Positions 16,531 to 25,300 of a stretch of DNA of 34,525 nt are shown one piece after another. Location of the stretch: contig JAZODA010000025.1 in NCBI GenBank assembly GCA_045596745.1, forward strand, positions 1-34,525. The letters run 5' to 3'. Position 1 is the first letter of the stretch, and each line of letters starts with the position of its first letter. Both the position numbers and the translations under genes were made by a program. Source of the DNA: RGIG3009 sp045596745 (GTDB taxonomy: Bacteria > Bacillota > Clostridia > Oscillospirales > Acutalibacteraceae). The notes below the pieces were generated by a model, which was given only the letters and a program-made list of their open reading frames with translations, ran no database searches and was not told the DNA's origin.

Positions 16531-16586
16531 GGTGCATTTTTTGCACCACTCGACCATTTTGGTGCACGCCCAAGATTTTTGGTGCA
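16531..16586. repeat. Phased GGTGCA repeats at the island edge
   Basis: GGTGCA occurs in direct orientation at 16531, 16561 and 16581, spaced 30 and 20 bases, mostly within a TTTTGGTGCA context. An inverted TGCACC at 16542 makes a GGTGCA-TTTTT-TGCACC palindrome with the first copy. No gene lies in 16500-16633 apart from these repeats. Confidence 0.6.
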
Positions 16587-16633
16587 TTTTGGGTTTTGGA
16601 TTGAATTTTGAGCTATAATCCTACAATCACATA

Positions 16634-17599
16634 TCATTTTTTCAAAAACTGCGCGACCGCCTTTGCAATGTGCCAGAACATTACCGGTGGAATGGCATTG
16701 CCAAGTGCTCTGTATTGTACTCCTTCACTTCCAATGAGTTGGAAATTTTCGGGGAAAGACTGAATTCTCGCAACTTCTCTTGGAGTAAATCTGCGGTATC
16801 TTTCATTAACGAGCAAAACGGGGTCAGTGCTATTCAGAGAGACTTTCGCAAGGTGTGCACCAACAGTATTACACGGTTTGGTCACATCCTGAGCACGACC
16901 TTTGTTCATGCTCTCTCTGTTCTTCATCATGCCGGCAACTGCCTTTTCACTGAAATAATACTTTTCATCAACCTCTGTTTCGATAACAGATTGCAGAGGT
17001 TCATATTCTTCTTCAGTGCTGATGGTTGAATTAGGGAATGTGAAATCAATCACTAAATCTTTTCGGAATCCGACAATGATAACTCTTTCTCTCTTTTGGG
17101 GAACTCCGTATTCAGCGGCATTCAACACGGTATATTTCACATCATAACCGCTATTCTCAAATTCCTGCAGAATGAGAGGGAATGCAGCCTTTTTGTTTGC
17201 GGTCAGAATGCCTTTTACATTCTCGGCAATAAAGCATTTCGGTTGTCTTTCTCTAAGAATTCTGCACATCTCAAAGAACAGCATTCCGCGGTCATCCTTG
17301 ATGCCCAAGCGCGGAGGGTTCTGTGCAACGATGGAAAAAGACTGACATGGGAATCCGCCTGTCAGAATATCAAATTCCGGCAATTCTTCAGAGGCAACAG
17401 TACGGATGTCTCTGTTATCGGGAGTGAGACCGAAATTCTTTTCAAAGATAGCACAAGCATTTGCATCAATGTCGTTGGCATACACAATCTCAATGCCGTT
17501 TGCATCATAGTGTTTGCCAAGGAAATCAAAATCTCCAATCAGGCCGACATCGGTTCCGCCACAACCACAAAACAACGATGCAACTTTTAATGTCTCCAT
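16634..17599 (-). CDS. DNA (cytosine-5)-methyltransferase, second of two in the operon
   Basis: It methylates cytosine C5 in a specific site, using S-adenosylmethionine. All main motifs of the family are present in 321 residues: motif I SLFCGCGGTDVG, motif IV GGFPCQSFS with catalytic Cys85, motif VI ENVKG (126-130), motif VIII QKRER (168-172), motif IX REVARIQSFP and motif X ALGNAIPP. The target-recognition region between VIII and IX is short. The start overlaps the upstream nuclease gene by 13 bases. The coding sequence is AT-richer than the neighbouring host genes. The target sequence cannot be read from the protein. Confidence 0.96.
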   Translation of the reverse strand: METLKVASLFCGCGGTDVGLIGDFDFLGKHYDANGIEIVYANDIDANACAIFEKNFGLTPDNRDIRTVASEELPEFDILTGGFPCQSFSIVAQNPPRLGIKDDRGMLFFEMCRILRERQPKCFIAENVKGILTANKKAAFPLILQEFENSGYDVKYTVLNAAEYGVPQKRERVIIVGFRKDLVIDFTFPNSTISTEEEYEPLQSVIETEVDEKYYFSEKAVAGMMKNRESMNKGRAQDVTKPCNTVGAHLAKVSLNSTDPVLLVNERYRRFTPREVARIQSFPENFQLIGSEGVQYRALGNAIPPVMFWHIAKAVAQFLKK

Positions 17600-19002
17600 A
17601 CTAACAAATCCTCGAATCTTCCTACCGCTTTCGGGTCAAATGTAATATCTGCACCGTCATTCGGTATCATGTTAATTTTGTCCTGCTTGTAAAGTCCAAC
17701 GGGGTCCTGCAGCAGGAACAATTTCGTTCCACCCTTGCTTATCATCAAACGATACACATAATATGCGTTTCTTGTTGTGCTTGCGGTGTTCCATTCGTTT
17801 CTCGTAAGATGTACGGAATTGAAATGCAACGGTTTGGAACTGATGGTTGTTTTAACTTCAATGTATCTCTTTCTTTCGTCCAGTTCAACAGAACTTATGT
17901 CATAACCAACTGCGAACTGGGTCGGAATTCTCTTGATAAGGTGGATGAGGTCCTCACGACCACCAATTTTAATTCTCATACACTCATGACCATGAACCAG
18001 ATTTTCGCCTATGTCACCAATGTCCTTGGTTGTAAATTCTTCCTCACCCTCAATTCTGGCAGTGATTTCTTTGCCAGTGTTTTTGAGTGCCTCATACTCC
18101 TGTTGGTCTCCTGCAATGTATGCAAGGATGTCTGTCTTAAAGTCAGTGGTGTCCATATCACGGTTCACATAGGCGAACCAGTCATAATAAACACTGTTGA
18201 TCGCATCCAGAGAACCTTGTCTCTTTGCTATCATGCGGTCATAGCCAGAGAACCATTCTTTGGATTCAATGAACTTCACAATGGTTTCTGTCTCCAAATC
18301 GTTGAGATAATATGTTCTGCTGTCCCATGTTTTTAAGAGGTTTGCAATTTCCATATAATCAACGATGTCTCCGGCATAACGAATGACATCACCTGTCATA
18401 TCGTAAGTGAGTTTGTTCTTTCTGTTTGTCTTGATGCGCTCCCATACCAGAGAAACATCTTCACCATCTCTAGTTACTCTCAAATCATTAAATACACAAT
18501 GACAAATTTCGCCCTTTGTTAAACCAATATTTGTACCCTCAACCTCTTTGATGTGGGTGAGTAGGCGGAGAATGTATTGTGCAGGTTTGAAATGAATGCC
18601 ATATTCAATCTGTTCCAGAATGGCATGGGATTTTATATGCGCACCAGGGTACTGGAACGAATAAAGATATGTTTTGAAAAAGGCAACGAGGTCTCCATCT
18701 TCGGCAAGCTCTCTTGCTCGTCTGCCAGCCTCTGCAATATTATTGTCGTTATGTTGAACAAAACCAAACAAAGAGGAGATTTCTGTTCTCCAGTTGTTGA
18801 TGGTTTTTAATTCTTTATGTGCATTGCCTGGATAACCATAAATTGCTTGATTTAATCTCTGAGAAAAATCCACCTCTGACATAGGATTGAGTTTTGCAAT
18901 ATTCTCAGCCACATAAATCAAAACATTCTCCACATCGTTCTTAAAGCGAGGTCTTGCATGATGAATTCTGAAATAAAATTGTTCTGGTATCTTGTATTCC
19001 AT
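17587..19002 (-). CDS. Probable type II restriction endonuclease (DUF3883-like nuclease domain)
   Basis: A 471-residue protein lying between two m5C methyltransferases. The N-terminal 330 residues are not recognised in detail and probably bind DNA. The C-terminal part (about 330-420) has the layout of a PD-(D/E)xK nuclease of the DUF3883 type: GENLV at 332-336, GYDI with Asp368, then IEVK with Glu382 and Lys384. Position, overlap (one base with the gene before, 13 with the gene after) and nuclease residues support a restriction enzyme role. No helicase or ATPase motif is present, so it is not type I or III. An Mrr/McrBC-like modification-dependent function is less likely given the two cognate methyltransferases. 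Confidence 0.82.
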   Translation of the reverse strand: MEYKIPEQFYFRIHHARPRFKNDVENVLIYVAENIAKLNPMSEVDFSQRLNQAIYGYPGNAHKELKTINNWRTEISSLFGFVQHNDNNIAEAGRRARELAEDGDLVAFFKTYLYSFQYPGAHIKSHAILEQIEYGIHFKPAQYILRLLTHIKEVEGTNIGLTKGEICHCVFNDLRVTRDGEDVSLVWERIKTNRKNKLTYDMTGDVIRYAGDIVDYMEIANLLKTWDSRTYYLNDLETETIVKFIESKEWFSGYDRMIAKRQGSLDAINSVYYDWFAYVNRDMDTTDFKTDILAYIAGDQQEYEALKNTGKEITARIEGEEEFTTKDIGDIGENLVHGHECMRIKIGGREDLIHLIKRIPTQFAVGYDISSVELDERKRYIEVKTTISSKPLHFNSVHLTRNEWNTASTTRNAYYVYRLMISKGGTKLFLLQDPVGLYKQDKINMIPNDGADITFDPKAVGRFEDLLVWRH

Positions 19003-20060
19003 TACATTCCCTCGCTTTCTAACAGTTTAACAATTTGGTCTGCAATACGTTGTGCCATAATTGGAGGAACAGCATTGCCCACCTGTCTAAACTGCTGTGT
19101 TTTATTGCCTAAGAAAATAAAATCATCGGGGAACGATTGTAATCTCGCACACTCACGGACAGTCGGAACACGGTTGTACTTGTAATGGAAGTGGTGGCGG
19201 TGTCCTGTGTCAATGGTTGGTGCAGGTTTCTGACTATTGAAACGGGTCCATGCAACATGGAAATTTCTCGATTCTTTGAACTCGGCAGGCAGGTCTTTAT
19301 AATTTCCGCCATCCGGAACAAGAGAAATGATGTGCTGAACCTTTTCGCTATGGGAGGCAGCAACATGGTTTCGAACCTCACCAGATTTTTCTCTCATAAG
19401 TTTTTGATAGGCATTCTGAGGTGCTGTCTCATAACTCTGGACATCCTCGCCAAGGACATCAACAAGAGGGGGCAGGTCGCTCAATGCCATTTCACAAGTT
19501 ACTTGTTCGGTTTGAATTGCGGGATATTCAAAGGTGTTTTCACCCTTAACACCGACAAATACAACTCTCTTTCTGTTCTGAGGAACACCATAGTCCGCAG
19601 CACAGAGGATTCTATATTTTACCTCGTATCCCATTTCGGCAAATTTTTTAATGATGTTGTCCTTTACTTCGCCATTGAACAGACCAACAAGTCCAGGAAC
19701 ATTTTCAATCACAAATGCTTTCGGTTGGATTTCCTCAACTAAACGAATATAACTGAGGTACAATTTATTTCGGGGGTCATTAAAATTGCGCGGACCAGAC
19801 AAGGAGAATCCTTGGCAAGGGGGTCCACCAATGATGACATCAATTTTCTTGCCATCCAGCAACGGTGCAATATGGCCCTTATAGGTAATTTCTGTAATAT
19901 CACCACAGATGGACTTTGCTCCGTTGTGGTTTCGTTCAAAGGTCTCCAATGCTTTTGCATCGTTGTCGATGCCAAGCAAAACATTAAAACCGGCTCTCTC
20001 AAAACCATAAGACAAACCGCCTGCACCACAAAAAAGATCAATTATATTCCATTTTCTCAT
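19002..20060 (-). CDS. DNA (cytosine-5)-methyltransferase, first of two in the operon
   Basis: A 352-residue m5C methyltransferase. Motif I is IDLFCGAGGLSYGF, motif IV GGPPCQGFS has catalytic Cys82, motif VI is ENVPG (119-123), motif VIII is QNRKRV, motif IX is RECARLQSFP and motif X is QVGNAVPP. Its sequence differs clearly from the other methyltransferase of the operon, especially between VIII and IX, so the two probably recognise different strands or halves of one asymmetric site. It overlaps the small HTH gene by four bases (ATGA) and touches the nuclease gene through TAATG, so the whole operon is translationally coupled. Confidence 0.97.
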   Translation of the reverse strand: MRKWNIIDLFCGAGGLSYGFERAGFNVLLGIDNDAKALETFERNHNGAKSICGDITEITYKGHIAPLLDGKKIDVIIGGPPCQGFSLSGPRNFNDPRNKLYLSYIRLVEEIQPKAFVIENVPGLVGLFNGEVKDNIIKKFAEMGYEVKYRILCAADYGVPQNRKRVVFVGVKGENTFEYPAIQTEQVTCEMALSDLPPLVDVLGEDVQSYETAPQNAYQKLMREKSGEVRNHVAASHSEKVQHIISLVPDGGNYKDLPAEFKESRNFHVAWTRFNSQKPAPTIDTGHRHHFHYKYNRVPTVRECARLQSFPDDFIFLGNKTQQFRQVGNAVPPIMAQRIADQIVKLLESEGM

Positions 20061-20239
20061 AGTTCTTTATTCTCCTTTTTGATTCTACCGTCGGCAGGTT
20101 TTTCTGACTCTTCGGGAATTGCCCAATTCTCTCCAAGCTTGAACACACCTTTGATTCTTCCTTCAGAACAAAGAATTTGAACCCTTCTTTGTGATATCTT
20201 CCATTTTGCAGCCGCTTGGCTTGCAGTCATATAATTCAT
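20057..20239 (-). CDS. Small helix-turn-helix protein heading the restriction-modification operon
   Basis: A 60-residue protein with an HTH in MTASQAAAKWKISQRRVQILCSEGRI followed by a KLGENWAIPEESEKPADGR tail, as in small MerR/excisionase-like DNA-binding proteins common in Firmicutes. A longer reading upstream to 20368 is discarded because the ATG at 20239 has AAAGGAGG seven bases upstream and the extension overlaps the promoter. Sitting first in the operon, it probably acts like a controller protein that times nuclease and methyltransferase expression. It is not of the XRE type seen in classical C proteins. Autoregulation through the inverted repeats upstream is an inference. Confidence 0.82.
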   Translation of the reverse strand: MNYMTASQAAAKWKISQRRVQILCSEGRIKGVFKLGENWAIPEESEKPADGRIKKENKEL

Positions 20240-20279
20240 AATGGGCCTCCTTTTATTCCACGGGGCGAACAATATATTT

Positions 20280-20307
20280 ATTATAGCAGATATACACGAA
20301 AAAGCAA
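20280..20307 (-). promoter_or_regulatory. Promoter of the restriction-modification operon
   Basis: On the minus strand, TTGCTT and a perfect TATAAT are separated by 16 bases, about 40 bases upstream of the HTH gene start. Confidence 0.72.
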
Positions 20308-20348
20308 TGGATTTTACAAAATTGACAATGAAACTATTATTCGTCGCG

Positions 20349-20403
20349 ATGACACTTTTCTTTTTCACAATGACACTTATATTTTGGGTTAAGTGTCATT
20401 GTG
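20349..20403. repeat. Operator-like repeat array upstream of the restriction-modification operon
   Basis: CACAATGACACTTA (20366-20379) is repeated as a perfect inverted copy at 20390-20403 around a 10-base centre. A third half-site ATGACACTT lies at 20349-20357, exactly 21 bases from its direct partner at 20370. No T-tract follows in either direction, so it is not a terminator. The rest of 20404-20540 shows no gene or clear signal. Confidence 0.7.
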
Positions 20404-20540
20404 ATTTGATTTGGTGCAAGAATTCGGAGGTTAGAGTCTATCAAATCCGATTTTTGTGTGGTCAGTTTTGATACAATGAAACTAATCTTTTCTGTCAAAG
20501 TGGTATAAACCCTTGCGCCACAAGGCTTTTGGGAAATAGA

Positions 20541-20587
20541 AAAAGAACGAAAGTTGCAATACCTCTGGTATCATAACTTTCGTTCTT
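20541..20587 (-). terminator. Terminator of tRNA-Leu
   Basis: A perfect 13-bp outer stem (20543-20555 with 20575-20587) has an inner ATACC/GGTAT stem and is followed by T-rich sequence on the minus strand, four bases past the tRNA. Confidence 0.9.
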
Positions 20588-20590
20588 CTT

Positions 20591-20672
20591 TGGTGCGGGC
20601 GACAAGACTTGAACTTGCACGCGTAAGCATCGGCTCCTAAGACCGACGTGTCTGCCATTCCACCACGCCCGC
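20591..20672 (-). tRNA. tRNA-Leu (anticodon TAG)
   Basis: The minus strand starts with acceptor GCGGGCG, which pairs with CGCCCGC, followed by discriminator A and an encoded CCA. The anticodon loop CTTAGGA, between TCGGT and GCCGA, gives TAG, reading CUN leucine codons. A long variable arm and the T-loop TTCAAGT are present. Confidence 0.95.
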
Positions 20673-20680
20673 GTGTTGTC

Positions 20681-20709
20681 AGTGTATCATACACCGCAGG
20701 AAAATGCAA
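20681..20709 (-). promoter_or_regulatory. Promoter of tRNA-Leu
   Basis: On the minus strand, TTGCAT and TACACT are separated by 17 bases, with transcription expected to begin a few bases before the tRNA 5' end. Confidence 0.6.
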
Positions 20710-20785
20710 ATGCTTTCTTTGCGTGGCGGCAATTATTTCGACAGGGAGCAGGTAAATATTCCCGAAAGCTTTTTGACAAAATTGG

Positions 20786-20814
20786 TTGAATTCGTTTTGT
20801 ACTTTTGGTATAAT
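20786..20814 (+). promoter_or_regulatory. Promoter of the GHL10-amidase-birA operon
   Basis: TTGAAT and a perfect TATAAT are separated by 17 bases, 24 bases before the GTG start. An additional TTGACA lies further upstream. Confidence 0.7.
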
Positions 20815-20838
20815 AGAACGGATTAGGGGGTGGATTTC

Positions 20839-22299
20839 GTGAAACGGATGCGGATTGGTTTAGCGATACTGTTGTCGGTTTTCTTGTGCGTCGGTTGCGC
20901 CAAAACCGAGCCGACACCGGAGTTGACCACCTCCTCGCAGACGACAGTGATGTCTCCTGTGAGCACCACCGCAACGAGCGTTACCACGACGATGGAGCCG
21001 TCCGATTCCACGACCGAATCCGCGACGGATACAACGGTGTCCACCACCCCGAGTGAATCGACTTCTTCGACTGTGCGACCGACCGCGTCGGCGACAACGG
21101 CTTCCAAAGCAACGACTCGCACCACGTCGAAAACGACGGTTACCACTACAACACGCCCCACCACGACAACCACCACGAAGGCACCTGTGACGCCGTCTCC
21201 GTCGGTGGCCGGCGAGATGCGCGGCGTGTGGGTATCGTACATAGAATTATCCGAACTGCTGCAGAAATGTGCCACCCCCGCCGCGGCGCGGCAGGCGTTG
21301 GATACGATGATGGCGGATTTTGCTTCGCGCAACTTGAACACGGTGTTTTTCCACGTGCGCGCCAACAGCGATGCGTATTATGCGTCTTCGCTCTTTAAGC
21401 CTGCCTCGGCGGCACAGTCGCTCTTGAAAGCAGGATTCGACCCACTTGAGTATGCGGTCAGTGCCGCTCACAAGAACGGCTTACAGCTGCACGCGTGGGT
21501 CAACCCCTACCGCGTGGGTAAGCAGACCGCCTACCTGGTGGACGGTATTCCCACCCTGACGGACACGGCGGGGCGGTATTACTATGTTCCCACCTCGACG
21601 GCGGCGCAACGCCTGATTCTGGATGGCATACGTGAGCTGCTGAACAACTACGACATCGACGGTATTCAGTACGATGACTATTTCTATCCCGAGGGACTGC
21701 TGAACAAGACCACGGTGTACAGCTTTGAAAGCGCGGATTACGAGGCGTATACCGCGGCAGGCGGTGCGCTGTCGGTGGCGGATTGGCGGCGCGCGGGCGT
21801 GGATACGCTGATTGCAGGCACGCATACGCTGACAAAGGCAAAGGGCGTTGTTTTCGGCGTGTCGCCTGCGGTGAATGCCGATAATACGTACAATTCGTTG
21901 TACGCCGATTGCCGCAAATGGCTGTCGCAGCCGGGGTATGTGGATTATCTTTGTCCGCAGGTGTATACCGGCTTTGAACACGCGTCCAGCGCGTTCGATA
22001 AAATGGTGTCGGTGTGGCTGGGATATCAGCGGCACAGCTCGGTGAAGTTGTATATCGGTCTCGCACTGTACAAAATCGGTCTTAAGTCGGATACCTATGC
22101 CGGTGCAGGCAAGACCGAGTGGGTGGATCATAACGATGTGATGAAGCGCTCGGTGCAGTATCTGCGCGAGAAGAAGGTCGCCGGAATGGCGTTTTACAGC
22201 TACAGTTATTTCGACCCGGCAGGGAAGGCCGGGCTTTCCTCCACCGCCGATGTTGCGGTGGCAAAAGAGGAAATTCGCAACCTGATGAGCATTCTGTAA
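20839..22299 (+). CDS. GHL10-family (YngK-like) glycoside-hydrolase-like lipoprotein
   Basis: A 486-residue surface lipoprotein. The lipobox is CVGC with lipidated Cys20. Residues about 25-125 are a threonine/serine-rich linker. From about residue 128 (MRGVWVSYIEL) to the end is a GHL10 domain (PF02638 type), with FFHVRANSDAYY, HAWVNPYR, DIDGIQYDDYFYP and VYTGFE motifs of a TIM-barrel hydrolase. Members are thought to act on cell-wall glycans. The start is taken as the GTG at 20839 because AGGGGGTGG precedes it; an in-frame GTG at 20830 would bury that site. It is the first gene of a three-gene operon whose second gene repeats the same type of domain fused to an amidase. Confidence 0.92.
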   Translation: MKRMRIGLAILLSVFLCVGCAKTEPTPELTTSSQTTVMSPVSTTATSVTTTMEPSDSTTESATDTTVSTTPSESTSSTVRPTASATTASKATTRTTSKTTVTTTTRPTTTTTTKAPVTPSPSVAGEMRGVWVSYIELSELLQKCATPAAARQALDTMMADFASRNLNTVFFHVRANSDAYYASSLFKPASAAQSLLKAGFDPLEYAVSAAHKNGLQLHAWVNPYRVGKQTAYLVDGIPTLTDTAGRYYYVPTSTAAQRLILDGIRELLNNYDIDGIQYDDYFYPEGLLNKTTVYSFESADYEAYTAAGGALSVADWRRAGVDTLIAGTHTLTKAKGVVFGVSPAVNADNTYNSLYADCRKWLSQPGYVDYLCPQVYTGFEHASSAFDKMVSVWLGYQRHSSVKLYIGLALYKIGLKSDTYAGAGKTEWVDHNDVMKRSVQYLREKKVAGMAFYSYSYFDPAGKAGLSSTADVAVAKEEIRNLMSIL

Positions 22300-22314
22300 A
22301 CAAGGAGTGTCGGC

Positions 22315-25300
22315 ATGGCAAGGCATTTTAAAGAATCATCGCGCGGAAAAGGCGTCTGGATCGCCGTGGTTGCCACGGTGGCTGTCCTGGCGCTTGTTAT
22401 CGGCGGCTTTGTGGCGGTGAACAGCGGCGCACTTCATAGCATTGCGCAGTGGTTTTCCGGCAAGGAGGACAAGCCGGCTTCCGCGACCACCGTTACCACA
22501 ACGACAACCACAACCAAACCGACGGAGGACGAGCCGATTGTCGAGCCGGAACCCGAACCCGAGCCGGAGTATGCCGTGCCGTCGGTGATGAAGGGCGTTT
22601 GGCTGACACCGGGTACGGACTACCTCATCAGCGGCAAGGAGAATGCCGCGACGGTGAAAAAGCAAATCGATACCGCATTTGCGACGATGGATGAATGGGA
22701 GTTTAACACCCTGCTGCTGCCGCTGCATCGCGGCGAGGTGGCGGTGTATCCGTCGGAGCAGATGGACAGCCTCGCGCTTGCCGATTTTGACCCGATTGCT
22801 TACATTTTGGAGCAGGCGCGTACGCGAGAAATGTACGTTTACGGCGTGCTGGATTTGCATATCCGTGACGGCGTGAAATGGGATCCGCGCGTGCAGGGTG
22901 TGACCGAGCGCACCGTGCGTATTGCCGAGGAAGCGGCGCGTGCGTATGCACTGGACGGTATGTTTGTCAGCGGTTTTGCGTTTGCTTTGGGCGACGTCAA
23001 GGCCGAGGAACACGACGCCACGGTGGCGGCGCTTGACGAGATGGTGAACCGCGTTTCCAAGGCGCTGGTATCGGTCGATCGCAACTACTATGTCGGCCTG
23101 ATGTCTTATGGTATTTGGGCGCACAAGTCGGTGGATGAGCGTGGCTCCGACACCCGTGAATATTACGAAGAATATACCGACGGCTGTGCCGATACGCGCG
23201 GTTGGCTGGAGCAGGGCTTGTTCCACTGCGTGATGGTCAAAAACTACGCTTCCACCAGTCATCCCACCGGTTCGTTCCAGAAGGTGCTGAAGTGGTGGGA
23301 CAGCGTGGCGCAGGAGATGAATCTGCCGCTGTATATGGCGCATTCCGCCAACACGGCAGGTTCGTATCTGGCAGGATGGAGCTCGCCCGACCAGTTGGCG
23401 CAGCAGTATCTGTACTGCAAGGATGCGGCGGCGTGGTGCGGCAGCAGCTATGATTCCATCACCGCGCTGCGTACCGATAAGCACAAGCTGGGCGCAACGC
23501 TGAAGCAGGCGTACGCCGGCACGCTGAACGAGGAATTTATCTATAATCAGCTGACGATTTCTTCGCCCTCCAAGACGACCTATACCACCACCGAGTCCAC
23601 CGTGACCTTCAACGGCGGCGGTGATACCAACTTCCCGCTGACCATCAACGGCAGCGAGGTGGAGCTGTCCGAGCACGGCTTCTTCACCAAAAAAGTGACG
23701 CTCAAGGTGGGCCTTAATACCATCACCTTTGCGCACAAGGGCAAGACCCGTACCTACAAAATCACGTATAAGCAGACGCTGGTCAGCGCGGTGTCGCCTG
23801 CCGAGGATATGACGGTAGACGGCGGCAGTGCGTTCTTGATTCGTGCCACCGCGCGCAAGGGCTCGACGGTGACGGCGGTTATCAACGGTACGACCGTCAA
23901 GCTTACCGCTACGGAGGACAAGGTGGACGACAGCGGCAATCTGCCGACCGATTTCCAAAGCTTTGTCGGCAACTATATGCTGCCCGAGGGCATTATCGGT
24001 CAGGAGCAGGCGCTCGGCGCTATTAAGGTGACGGCGACCTACAACGGTCTGACCGAAACGATGAACGGCGGTAAAATTACGGTGGAGGCGCTTCCGGTGC
24101 CGCCGCCGACCACCACGACCTCGCCCGACAGCACGGTGTTGCCGCCTGCCGGGGATGCGGATATTGTCATCATCACGTCCACCTACGCCGAAACTTTTAA
24201 CGGCGGCGATGCGGTGGAGGATTGGTCGCGTCCGTACAACTCCTACCTGCCGAAGAACACGCAGGATATCCTTGTCAGCAAGGTATACAACGGCAGTTTG
24301 TCGTACTATCTGCTCGGTTCGGGCAAGCGCGTGTATCAGAAAGACGCCATACTGGTCAAGGGCGCAGCACCTGCCAAAACAGTGCTGGCAAACGGCAGTG
24401 CGGCGGTGAGCGGTATGTACACGGTGCTGACGTTCGAAGCGGATTGGGCGGTGCCTGTGTACATTGCGGCGTATCCGCAGAAGTACTATTCCGACACGAC
24501 CACCGGAACGCCGAATTACAGCCTTGAAAAATACGGTCAGACGGCGGAGTATGTGGACGTGACGTTCCACTACGCTTCGGAAGTGCCGATGGCACCCGAT
24601 ATGACGGATAACGCGCTGTTCTCGTCGGCACAGTGGATTGATAACGGCGACGGCGTGTGGGTGTTGCGCCTGACGCTGAGAAACAAGGGCGCGTACTACG
24701 GACATCAGCTGGTGTGGACGGAGAACAGCCTTGCGCTGTCGTTCCTGAATCCTGCCGATATTTCGCAAAACGCCGCGGCGGAAAAGCTCAAGGGCGTGCG
24801 AATTCTCATCGACCCCGGTCACGGCTCGGATGACGATAAGCCGTGGGAGGGCCCGTTCAACCTGCTGTATGCCAACGAACTGAAAACCAAGCTGGAAGCG
24901 CTGGGCGCGACGGTGGTGATGACGCGTGAGAGCGATCTCGGCAGCAACGGCTTGTCGCTGCCTTCGCGTGTGGAAATGACCCACGAGGGCGATTATCATA
25001 TGGTTATCAGCGTGCATATGAACGGCTATGACGGCACGGCGACAGGCGGTACGGTGCATTACTACAACGAAGCAGGGTACACGCTGGCATCGTACATCTA
25101 CCCGAAAATGCACGAAGTGGAAGTCCCGTACGGTGTGGGTACGACGGCCAACGGTCGTCCGCGTTCGTCGGGCACGGTGTGGGGAACGCTGTATATGACG
25201 CGCAGCATTTTTGATTGTCCGTCGGTGCTGATTGAAAGCGCTTTCCTGGACAACCCCAAAGATAAAGAAGCGCTCATCGACCCGGTGTACCGCGACAAGC

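Noticed and set aside
16531..16586. NtrC-type binding site (TGCACC...GGTGCA)
   Set aside because: The half-sites resemble the NtrC consensus, but spacing is wrong (13 bases or inverted), and no sigma-54 promoter is nearby.
20349..20403. Terminator reading of the 14-bp inverted repeat
   Set aside because: No T-tract follows on either strand, and the extra half-site points to protein binding.
20241..20471. Hydrophobic 76-residue frame over the restriction-operon upstream region
   Set aside because: It crosses the promoter and the inverted repeat array, and the hydrophobicity comes from T-rich DNA. No ribosome site was seen.
20966..21190. Threonine-codon repeat tract as a microsatellite or phase-variable switch
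   Set aside because: The codons are mixed and in frame, which fits an ordinary Thr-rich linker rather than a slippage tract.
22336..25113. Long open frame of 925 codons on the minus strand opposite the amidase fusion
   Set aside because: It is rich in Arg, His and Gln, has no domain or ribosome site, and lies antisense to a clear gene.
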